Shown: positions 11,210 to 20,544 of the stretch, in pieces
Position numbering within the stretch: position 1 is the first letter of the stretch
Layout: each line of letters opens with the position of its first letter
Assembly: GCA_933822405.4 (NCBI GenBank)
Contig: CAKOGP040000446.1
Coordinates: 430,737-494,736 of the forward strand
Direction: 5' to 3'
DNA from: Cylindrotheca closterium
Lineage: Eukaryota; Bacillariophyta; Bacillariophyceae; Bacillariales; Bacillariaceae
Length of the DNA stretch: 64,000 nt
The notes under the pieces: generated by a model
The model's database searches: none
Told to the model about the DNA's origin: nothing
What the model saw: the letters and a program-made list of their open reading frames with translations, nothing else
Position numbers and translations under genes: made by a program

Positions 11210-13096
11210 ATGGACGACTTCATCTACCAAGAGGAAGATACGCTGATCCCAAGCGATGCTCAGAATGCTTCTATAATCGAGGATGACGATCAATACACTT
11301 ATCGATCCTTGACAGACTCCCAAAAGACCCTTTTAGCAAGCCTTCCGATTCCTTCCGCAATTCTCAGCATCGTTGGTAGCTCCATCATTATCTTCATGGC
11401 CTATCTTTCGAGAAAATCAAGACCATGGACTCCCTACAATCGTTTGCTTGTTGGAATGAGTGTATACGACATTATAACCTCGATTGCTCTGGCATCCGCT
11501 GCGTTCCTGAATCCCACGGAAACATCCACAAAAGCTTGGGCCATGGGAAACGACTCGACGTGTTCGTTAATGGGGTTCTTCAATCAAATATCCTACAGTG
11601 GTAAGCCTTTCGCTATGTACGGTGTTATGCTAGCTTGGAAGAAATGATATAATCTCATAGTACATAATACTGGTGCTGGATGGGTTTTTCCTTTTTTTTT
11701 CCTTCAGGGACCTTTTACAATGCCTGTTTGTCCTTTTACTTTTTATTCACGGCACGCTTTGGAATGAAAAATGACCAGATTACTCGAAAGATCGAACCAG
11801 TCATGCATGTACTCAGTGTGGGCTATCCGCTGATAACTGGTGTCATTGGACTTGTTCTAGGAGTATATGCCGAACCAGAGGTGGGGCTCGGATGCTGGGT
11901 CAATAGGTAAGTCCTATCTATATTATGGCTACTGAGGTCATAGACTCATCATCATTTCTGCAGATGTTCTAACCATATGCCTAACAAATATACATACGTT
12001 GCACTTTCATAGGTACCCGAAACGATGTGGATACGGTCCAGATGGTACCGACGAGCCATGTCTGTCGGGAATGGTCTCTTGGATTTTTGGAGGCTGGGTC
12101 GCCATTGGTACTTTGATTGCGTTGGTGATCAACAATTTGATCATTTGGATATTTGTCCGTCGGCGGATCCACAAGGGTATGCAGATTAGCACTGCTACTG
12201 CACTACCACGAGCACTATCTACCAGCGGGAAATCCACGGCAGCAGGATCATCCATGGGGGAATATGTTATCGAGGAAGACAAAAGTACAGCTCATTTATC
12301 CTTTGCCTCATCACTGCGGACCAACTACAAAAGATCCGCATCTCAAAACAGCCTCTCGATGAACCAAGACACACGAGCGGCCCAACGGAGAAGGTTGCGA
12401 CTCGTCAGCACACAGGCCTTTTTGTTTGTGGCTAGCTACATTGTCAGCAATGCAAGTACCTATATTTTGAGACTGTTCGAAAGCATGGCCACGGAGTATG
12501 TCTGGGAAATGGAGCTTCCCTACAACAATTTCATCTTGTTGGTCTTGCAAGCCAGTTTGCTACCTCTCCAGGGGCTATTCAACATGTTGGTATACATTCG
12601 ACCAAAGTACTTGAAGTCAAAAGTCGATTTTCCAGAAGAGTCCAAGAGTTGGGCCTTTCGTCGTGCCATTTGGGGTTCCAAGGTGGAGCCGATTCAGTCG
12701 ATGCATGCTGGAACACTAGATATCAAGCGTGACAGCAAAGGTAATAAGACGGCACGTCCACATCAAGCTTTGGGCAAGGATATGATATCGTCACTGACCA
12801 ATGGGAGTGGTGGTGCTAAGGAGGAGGATGAGGAGGAAGGAGTGGACAACGATGAGCATGAGACGGCGAGAGAACGTCCAAAATCGTCACGTCGAAAGTT
12901 TATCACAAGTGGTTCGAATAGTCTTGAAGTCATTAGCGAGATCGGAGAAGACTCGTTATCAGTCTCTTCTAGGAAGGCACCAGTCGATCGAAGTGTGATG
13001 AAAGATCCAACGACATCCAAAAGTTCCGTCAACAAGAGTGAATCTGCATCCATTTTGATGGATGGATCCATACTACAAAGCCCGAGAAAGTCTTGA
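11210..13096 (+). CDS. Seven-transmembrane receptor-like protein 7TM3 (GPCR-like)
   Basis: Three exons, 11210-11600, 11708-11906 and 12013-13096, give 557 residues. Exon 1 (391 nt) and exon 2 (199 nt) have exactly the same lengths as in 7TM2, so these two are the closest pair in structure. Donors are gtaagc and gtaagt, acceptors cttcag and catag. The ATG at 11210 is chosen because M-D-D-F-I aligns with the 7TM2 start; an upstream in-frame ATG at 11144 is disfavoured. All seven helices and the loop-2 Cys residues are kept. The tail has SSLTN, an acidic Glu/Asp run, NSLEVI and the terminal LMDGS. Confidence 0.8.
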
Positions 13097-13922
13097 ATGA
13101 ACAGTCTTAGTATTGCTTCAATAAGCACCAGCTTTGTCGACAGCCACCACAGGCTAAGCAGGAATAAAACAGACCACGCTTCTGATGTTGAGTCTCGTAT
13201 CTCACAGTCATAGACTGCAACTATTCACCATTTTGCCCACGGGAAGCTTTGATAATCAGGCTCAGCGAGCTTAGTGTTTTGCCGGATTGTAGTAGCTACT
13301 ATAGCACCACTAGAGTTCATAACGGGTCAGCCTACCGGTACAGTAACAAGAAGCACGCTGGCCGCCACTGGTTATGTTAAACAGCAAACGCCACCGCTTT
13401 CATTACGAGCTCTCCTTTTCAAATTTTATTTTAGGGAGTTTTATTGCACGCTAAAACACGACGGTCCGAGTAACATTACGGCCTCTGCTCTTCCATCATG
13501 CCAAAAAATTGTGATGCCAAAACTTGCATCCGCTCTAAAACACGGAGGTCCGAGAGTAACATTGCGGCCTCTCCTCTATCAAAATTACTTGCTGGTGCGT
13601 CATGGATCCGCTCTAACAGAGGCGCTTTCGTACCCCGCTAATTAGGTCTTGACTAGGACATCATAATCTTGGAACAAGCAGGCAAGTCTTAAAAACTTCT
13701 TGGTCCTCCGTGTTTGGACCAATGAAATGCTAGGAAACGGAGAATATAGGTGACTATAATCGAGACATCGCGGGAGATGAGAAAAAATAGAAGTTTTGCT
13801 ATTTCTAAACCGCATACAGGCTTCATCTCCTCGTAAACATACTAGTAGCAACGATAGACAACACGGCGTGGCATCATCCTTGCAATACAGGTCGCTAATC
13901 TGAAGATTATTAGTACGTCAAG
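13097..13922. other. Intergenic between 7TM3 and 7TM4
   Basis: This 826-bp spacer has no supported gene. It contains a TACCGGTA palindrome (13333-13340) and an imperfect direct repeat annotated separately. Confidence 0.4.
13451..13580. repeat. Imperfect direct repeat of about 42 bp, two copies
   Basis: Copies at about 13451-13492 and 13535-13578 share CTAAAACACG, GGTCCGAG, AACATT and GCGGCCTCT-like blocks and differ by a few substitutions and one short insertion. They are noncoding and of unknown origin. Confidence 0.6.
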
Positions 13923-15836
13923 ATGGAGAACGAAATAACAGATCCTATCGTCTTTCGTTCCTTGTCGGAAAACCAAAAGAAATTGGTGGCCGTATTGCCA
14001 ATTCCTTCAGCCATTCTGAGTTTGATTGGTAGTTCGATCATTGTGTATATGGGATTGCAATCCAGGAAGAACCCGTCCAAGAAATGGACTCCGTACAACC
14101 GATTGGTGACTGCAATGAGTTTCTTTGACATTATCACGTCCATAACTTTGGCTCTGGCGTCCTTCCTTTATCCCAAAGAGACCTCCGACAAAGCTTGGGT
14201 GTTTGGAAATGAAACTACCTGTTCTGCAGTTGGATTCTTTCAGCAACTGCTATATGCTGTGATTCTCTATTATGGCTCTCTTTCGGTCTACTTTGTTTTG
14301 ACGGCTCGATTCGGTTTCAGCAACAAACAAGTCGCCAAGCGGATTGAACCGTTCATGCACATCTTTTGTTTTGGATATCCCTTAGTCACGGCGTTCGTCG
14401 GTCTCTTTTTGTCGGCTTATTCAGAGCCAGAGGTATGCAACTTCACAAGTCTGACAATTGTTGCGATGTTTTATCTTTTCAATGCTGACCTCCTCTTGTA
14501 CTTGGAAATTATAATACACAGATTGGATTGGGATGCTGGGTCAAGAGGTTAGTCGTTGTTGTATTTTGTTGCTGATGGTTACCACTATGGCTGATGTCAG
14601 AACTGGATTACTAATTTGCGACATATTGTATTTGTTCGAATTTGCAGATGGCCCAAGCGTTGCGTGTCGTATCGAGAACCAATCGGCTCGGAAGAAAAAT
14701 GTCGATCGGAGGTGGTTGGTTGGATATTAGGAGGATGGGTCGGAGTGAGTGTGTTTGTACTAGCCTTGCTGAACACGGTCATTCTCTTTATCCATGTCCG
14801 GAGACAAGAACAAAAGGCAAAAGCATTGGAAAGACAAGCGACAAGAACAAAAGGTGATGAGAGGCTCGATAGACCGTCTCTGTACAGAACGGAAATGTTG
14901 AAATACGAGGAAGAGGAAAAGAGTGACGCATTGATCACATCTGTGAGAACGGTGCCGCCAAGAACCAACAGCACAGACGATCTTGCGGATCAATCGAGAC
15001 AACTCAAACGGTTGAAGCTTGTTCTAACTCAGGCACTTTTATATTTCCTAAGTTTTGTTTTGACGAGTGGGACGTCACAGTTGCCACGTCTAATAGAAAG
15101 CTTTCCCGATACCGCTGTGGACGAGAAGGAGCTTCCATACAATTTATATGGCCTAGTATTGGCCCAATGCATTCTCTATCCACTGCAAGGCTTCACAAAT
15201 ATGCTGGTGTACATACGACCAAAATACCTGGCGATTGCCACTGAGAATCCAAAGGAATCAAGACTGTGGGTGTTCAAAAGGGCAGTCTTTGGCAGAGACG
15301 ACAACATTGACACATCTGGGCGTGACGGCGACAATAATGACGAATTACAAAAGTCAGAAGATGATACCCGAAAACCTTCGTCCGCCGATGGAACAGAAGT
15401 GCCCAGCATTCCGTCACCCAACCAACCCATAAAGAAAGCCGTCTCGGCTGGTGGTGCATCGGTCGCTTCGGTATCTTCCGTGGCGACTGGAAGCCAAGAG
15501 ATGAAGGAAGTCATGGAGCGGGCCAAACGCCGTCTGGAACGATACAAGGCGGATCGGCTGACGAAAGAATCATCAGACAGAAGTCTGAAAGAGGGTTACG
15601 AGCCTGGAAGCCCCCCAGCAGACATGATGTCCCCAATTGCAAAAGTTAGAGCCAAGCTCAAGTTGGAATCTGCTGGCTTTTCCAATCCTTTGGATGATTT
15701 CGACGAGCCCCGTCCAGTGCCAGAATTTTCAGGAGGTCCCAGCATTAGGGGAAAGGGTGGAACTGGTCCGTCCACAATCCGAATGGATGGATCCATTGTG
15801 GCAGCTGCTGCGGACAGTTCCGGGTTTTCCAATTAG
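13923..15836 (+). CDS. Seven-transmembrane receptor-like protein 7TM4 (GPCR-like, divergent member)
   Basis: Three exons, 13923-14432, 14522-14547 and 14648-15836, give 574 residues. The middle exon is only 26 nt and encodes I-G-L-G-C-W-V-K plus two bases. It is required to restore the G-L-G-C-W-V loop with its conserved Cys and to keep frame. Its downstream splice site is the position shared by all four paralogues; the upstream intron (phase 0, donor gtatgc, acceptor acacag) is unique to this gene. The N-terminus is shorter than in the others. The tail is more charged, with E-R-A-K-R-R-L-E-R-Y-K, but still carries R-M-D-G-S-I near the end. It is the most divergent of the array. Confidence 0.78.
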
Positions 15837-16383
15837 GCAGGCATTGTTTCTGATGGACACTGTTGGTCAATGCTGATATGGCTGTAAGAGCGCATGGTAG
15901 TAGAATTAGACATGCAGGAGAAAGGTCTCAAATCTAGCTCATACGTAGGGCAAAAAAGACCACCTGCAGCTTCTTCGGAATCGGCTTATTAGCTGACTCC
16001 TCGCTGGACACCGCGAGGTCACGGATTCATTGTGATTACACTACCGAGGGCCGTTGATTGCTAAAGCTAGTCAAGGCCGATCCCACTTATTTGGTGGAGC
16101 TGGTGTGACATTCTGTCGTTTAGAACATCAAAACATCAAGCAATAAGTCGTCCCATATTATATTTCGTAATTCATTGTCATACAGTACTTTTGAACTTTT
16201 TTTCCGACCATGCCGGTACGCGGTATAGGTGTGATTTTGTTTTAGTGTTCGAGTGAGTCCATCTCGCAGAATTCGCGCGATTGCCACACAACCAATTCTT
16301 CCAACCAAACATATTTTGATCATCAAGTGAAAAGATTTTCAGAATTGCATCCATTGTTGTCTCAATAGATTGATTTTGAGACC
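15837..16383. other. Intergenic, no supported gene
   Basis: This 547-bp spacer lies between same-strand genes. I see no gene, repeat array or strong signal in it beyond the likely promoter of the following gene. Confidence 0.4.
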
Positions 16384-18816
16384 ATGCCAAGAAAGTCAAA
16401 AGCCAAGAAACGCAAGCTTGCAGCGATACAGCAATCGTCGAATCAAGGAAGCGATCAAGAAGGTACTAGTGATCGTCGACGAAGCAGTGATGGTAAAGGA
16501 AGTAGCGACCAAGCGAGTGGTGCAGAGGAACAGAGGCCATCATCCTGGGGTTATGTCCCATTTATTTTTATGCCTGTACCATCGAATAACACCAGTCCGC
16601 ATAGGAACGAGGGAACCATACAATCAATCCCCCTTTCGAGTATCGGGCAGCCTCTGCAACCACCAGCACAGAATAAGTCGAAATTTCTCACCGTATCTTT
16701 CAAATGGTTTGGAAAGCGGCAAGGATATTGGCACAAGTTTCACTGCTGTGTGTCAGATACTGGCATAACAGTTGAGGATTGGCTTTACAATTATTTGAAC
16801 AAACAAACACCAGACATCTACTTTGACCCTCTGCTATGTCCCCTCCGGGATTCATCGAAGGCAGTCATTGACCTGAGTCTAGGTCCCAATCAGTGTATCC
16901 GAATCGCCAATACCCGTGAAGATATCAAATCTGAGGATGTGAGACACCATACATATATGATTGGTCTTCGATCCACCCATGGTTCGTTGCTGCAACCAAC
17001 GGACACCATATGGGATCTTATCATACGAGGACGACATGAGCAAGTTTCGATTGTGAATCTTCGTGAAGATACTATCTGGGGCAATATCGGCACCAGAGGA
17101 CACGACAACATTCAGACACGATTGGTCCATCCTGCAAATGCTTCACAAGGTCCTCCCACAACAACTGGAGCATCCACGAAAAAGGATGCAAATACTGGGG
17201 CCAAAGATAAAAAGAAGAAACCAGTCGAAAAGGAAGCCAACGCGAAAAAAGCAGCTGCTACCAATGCGGCATTGGAAACAAAAAATGAAAATGAGGAAAG
17301 AGTTGTCGACACTTCTACTAGCAGTGAAGAAGATGAAGCGGAAACTACAGAGCCCGAAGAAGACATGGCAGACACGATGGATGTTGACACCGAAGAAAAT
17401 GATCCAGAAGCCGATGAAAGTAGCGATTCTGAAGACGACGCACAGGTAACAGACACCTCGAACGAATCATTGGATAACGGTGAAGAGGAGAAGGACAAGA
17501 ACGACCCACTGCCACTATCTACAAAGGCAAAAGCACCCAATCAGCCAGATCAAACGAAACCCGTTGAGAAGTCTGACGATAAAGTCAAATCTGAGCTTGT
17601 GAGCCTCCCCGACTATCTATGGCATTCGGAGCAGCCGGAAGACGAGGATGTAGCATTGGACTCAGCAACGAACGAACCAAAGAAGGCCGATGAAAACGAT
17701 GACAATGATGAAGCATCCGTACAGTCTGATGATAGCGATTCATCCTCCTCTTCATCATCATCATCATCATCCTCCTCCTCGTCGTCGTCTTCCTCTTCAT
17801 CCTCATCATCTTCGTCCTCCTCCTCATCTTCCGAGTCGTCTTCTTCCTCAACTTTGGCTCTAGAGAGGGGAACTGAAGTTCTTACCCAAAAAGAAAATGA
17901 TGAAATGGAAGAAGCGGAGGAACCCGAAAAGACTCAAGAAGCTGTTTTGGATTCTTCGGTCGACCCACCAGTGCAAAACCACGACCCCAACGATGACAAC
18001 GAGTCGTCTTCTTCCTCGACTTTGGTTCCAGATAGGGTAAATGAAGTTCTTACCCAAAAAGAAAATGAAGAGGCGGAAGAGGGGGAGGAACCCGAAAAGA
18101 CTCAAGACGCTGCTGTGGATACTACCGTCGATCCACCAGTCCAAAACAAAGAAAAAGACGATGATGGCGACGACAAGCCAAAAAGTAGCAAGCATGACAA
18201 TCATGAAAGCGATGCCAAGCCAAAAGGTTTCAAGCCAACCAAGGTGGAGAAACCAAATGTAGTAGTGGGGATGGAAATTAGTCTGCCGCCACCACTAAGA
18301 AAGAAGGACGACGGAGACAATTTGAAAGAAGAAGACAATGGCGACAACGAAAAGGTGGAGCAGGAAAATGATGGAGCCAAACCAGAAAAGGCTGATGAAA
18401 AGGAAGACAACGATGAGGGTGATGATGATAATGACGATCATTCCGCATCATCTTCGAGTTCCTCATCCAGTTCAAGTTCCAGCAGAAGCAGTGACTCATC
18501 TTCTTCAACCTCCTCCTCATCATCATCATCTTCCTCCTCCTCATCTTCCAGCAGCAGCAGCAGCAGTGAGAGCAACAAGACTGCAACCCCGGAAGTAAAG
18601 GTAGCGGCCAATGCCAACTTTTCGTCGACAATTGGCAGCACCAGCAATACGGCCACAGCACGACCGGCCACTGCTACTGCTACTGCTACCGCCACCACCA
18701 CCACCACCACTGCCAAGAGACGAAAACTATTCCGACCATTGTTGGATCCCAACAAGGAGATCATCATCAAGCCCACCAACCGACGCCTATCCTTTTCGCA
18801 GACTTCAAATGGGTAA
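16384..18816 (+). CDS. Large acidic Ser-rich protein with basic N-terminus, probably nuclear
   Basis: The product has 810 residues from a single exon. It begins P-R-K-S-K-A-K-K-R-K, a likely nuclear localisation signal, and ends with another basic patch, A-K-R-R-K-L. Residues about 95-255 look globular, with aromatic and hydrophobic spacing, but match no family I recognise. The rest is Glu/Asp-rich with uninterrupted Ser runs (one of about 35 Ser encoded by mixed TCN codons near 17743-17838, another near 18440-18570). A module of about 58 residues containing E-V-L-T-Q-K-E-N and D-P-P-V-Q-N occurs twice in tandem (around 17840-18000 and 18001-18150). Acidic/Ser tracts of this kind are common in nucleolar and chromatin proteins, but the role is unassigned. 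Confidence 0.65.
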   Translation: MPRKSKAKKRKLAAIQQSSNQGSDQEGTSDRRRSSDGKGSSDQASGAEEQRPSSWGYVPFIFMPVPSNNTSPHRNEGTIQSIPLSSIGQPLQPPAQNKSKFLTVSFKWFGKRQGYWHKFHCCVSDTGITVEDWLYNYLNKQTPDIYFDPLLCPLRDSSKAVIDLSLGPNQCIRIANTREDIKSEDVRHHTYMIGLRSTHGSLLQPTDTIWDLIIRGRHEQVSIVNLREDTIWGNIGTRGHDNIQTRLVHPANASQGPPTTTGASTKKDANTGAKDKKKKPVEKEANAKKAAATNAALETKNENEERVVDTSTSSEEDEAETTEPEEDMADTMDVDTEENDPEADESSDSEDDAQVTDTSNESLDNGEEEKDKNDPLPLSTKAKAPNQPDQTKPVEKSDDKVKSELVSLPDYLWHSEQPEDEDVALDSATNEPKKADENDDNDEASVQSDDSDSSSSSSSSSSSSSSSSSSSSSSSSSSSSSSSESSSSSTLALERGTEVLTQKENDEMEEAEEPEKTQEAVLDSSVDPPVQNHDPNDDNESSSSSTLVPDRVNEVLTQKENEEAEEGEEPEKTQDAAVDTTVDPPVQNKEKDDDGDDKPKSSKHDNHESDAKPKGFKPTKVEKPNVVVGMEISLPPPLRKKDDGDNLKEEDNGDNEKVEQENDGAKPEKADEKEDNDEGDDDNDDHSASSSSSSSSSSSSRSSDSSSSTSSSSSSSSSSSSSSSSSSSESNKTATPEVKVAANANFSSTIGSTSNTATARPATATATATATTTTTTAKRRKLFRPLLDPNKEIIIKPTNRRLSFSQTSNG

Positions 18817-18935
18817 TAGCCACAATATACCGACACAAGCAGATACAAGCAAGGGAATGTAATAGAATTTGCTATTATTATAGTACCGGTAGTCCTTCCT
18901 ATGATACTTTGAGACATCTATTGTTCATATACTAT

Positions 18936-20342
18936 TCAATACATACCTTCATAGTTAGAATCTCTGGATCTAGATACAATCCCCGCCATGTTGATGTGCT
19001 TGGCATATTTTGGATCCGTGGCATCCAAGACTCGAATGTTGTTTTGAGATCGTTGTTTTCTGCTTTTCCGAATCGTCTTTTTGTTCTTTTTGTTCTTCAA
19101 GGAGGTACCAAATCGAGAAAATGGCTTCCATTTGACACTTCGCTGTTTGGTTGGAGTCGTCGCTGACATTCTAGACTCATCGTCATCCATCAAGCTCGAG
19201 GCACGTCGCAAGTCTTCCTTGGGGACCAATAGTTCGGGCGGTGGTCGTGCGAACCGCATATGATAAGGTATGGGATTGGGATCTGTAGGTTTGTTGGCTT
19301 CAAAGGCATCAATAGAAGTCGTTGTAATATGCGGTGGTGGATCTCGCGGAGAGTCTTGGAAGTGATAACCAGCTTCGGATGATGTGAGGGACGACGAGGG
19401 CGACAAGGATTCGGTAGTAGACGCAAAAATCTGAATCTCCGAAAAGGAGACTTTTTTGTCCAATTTTCGTGATGTTTCAATTGGTCGTGGTGGTGGCTCA
19501 TATTTTCTCATGATGATTTCAAGTCCGGCTTCGGAATCATCGTCATGATGATAGTCGTTCGCATCTTGAATGTCAAATTCCGAGAACGGGGGATTCAAAG
19601 TCCCAGTTCGTTTCAAAGCATAACTAGAGGATCTGCCAAGGCCGTGTGTCTTTTTCAAATTTTTGTCTTGCTTGCTGTGATGGCGGCGAGATGGTGGTGG
19701 AGTTGGCAATGATTGCACGTGCTGTAATTGTAATTCATGTTGTGGTAGCTTATTGGGTTTATGTTGATCATGTTGTTGCTGATTCGAAGAAGAGTAGGAA
19801 AAAGATTCCAAAGACGAAGATATCCATCTTGTCCAATCCCTTGTTTTATTGGACTTGTTCTTTTTGGAAGGCATTTGGTGGTTTGCTACTACGTAACTAT
19901 TAGAATTCGTTTCCGTTGTTGTTGGTTTGTCTTCGCACTCTTCTGACGAAGAAAAATCTCCACAATGACAACAGAAACCGTCGACAAACACAGAGAGTTT
20001 CAAATATTCCAACCAGGGATTATTGGATTGATTGGATTGTTGCTGCTTGGATGTGGCTGATGAATTGGGATTGGTTAGAGTATTGTGCTTACTATTCGTC
20101 ACATTCAAGCAACCACCACGTGACGAGTTCAGTTTCAGTTGATTCAGATGGTTCATGTTCAATGTTGCCTGAAGATTCAAATTTTTTGAAGCTCCGAGCT
20201 GGCGCAAGGTCGGGATACTGGTCCGACACGGACTCCTAAGAAATTTCTGCTGGAGACGTTGGGAAAGACACAAAGGAAGCATGCCATCGGCGGGAACACC
20301 GCCAGCCAGTCGCACGGCACGACTGGTGGTCGAAGGAATCAA
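18936..20342 (-). CDS. Hypothetical disordered protein with RVxF-like motifs
   Basis: The product has 468 residues from one exon, convergent with the gene ending at 18816 (119 bp apart, with a TACCGGTA site between). Composition is dominated by Ser, Asn, Gln, Lys and His, and no fold is recognised. A cysteine group F-C-C-H-C-G-D-F lies at about 123-130. Two short segments fit the PP1-docking RVxF pattern: K-K-V-S-F (about 299) and R-S-V-K-W (about 406). The C-terminal 70 residues are basic (K-N-K-K-N-K-K-T), then D-A-T-D-P-K-Y-A-K-H-I. The start at 20342 is the first ATG of the frame. Confidence 0.6.
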   Translation of the reverse strand: MIPSTTSRAVRLAGGVPADGMLPLCLSQRLQQKFLRSPCRTSIPTLRQLGASKNLNLQATLNMNHLNQLKLNSSRGGCLNVTNSKHNTLTNPNSSATSKQQQSNQSNNPWLEYLKLSVFVDGFCCHCGDFSSSEECEDKPTTTETNSNSYVVANHQMPSKKNKSNKTRDWTRWISSSLESFSYSSSNQQQHDQHKPNKLPQHELQLQHVQSLPTPPPSRRHHSKQDKNLKKTHGLGRSSSYALKRTGTLNPPFSEFDIQDANDYHHDDDSEAGLEIIMRKYEPPPRPIETSRKLDKKVSFSEIQIFASTTESLSPSSSLTSSEAGYHFQDSPRDPPPHITTTSIDAFEANKPTDPNPIPYHMRFARPPPELLVPKEDLRRASSLMDDDESRMSATTPTKQRSVKWKPFSRFGTSLKNKKNKKTIRKSRKQRSQNNIRVLDATDPKYAKHINMAGIVSRSRDSNYEGMY

Positions 20343-20544
20343 TGGTGCGATGAAACGTGCTTTCTGATTCGTCTCATCATCGTCATCACATCATCACTCA
20401 ACACATTCAGGGTGAAATGATTGAAACGCACGTCTACCTCACAATAATACGAGTATTATATCCAGCTTCAGAGACATCGACAAGATTCTTGCATACTCCT
20501 TTGCTTCACCCTTTCACCCTTGATTGAACAAGAACACGCAAAAG

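Noticed and set aside
17745..17838. TCN-rich run as a noncoding microsatellite
   Set aside because: It lies in frame inside a long coding sequence and uses mixed Ser codons, so it is a Ser tract.
18278..18917. Minus-strand frames opposite the Ser-rich gene
   Set aside because: They are shadows of the repeated Ser/Glu codons on the plus strand.
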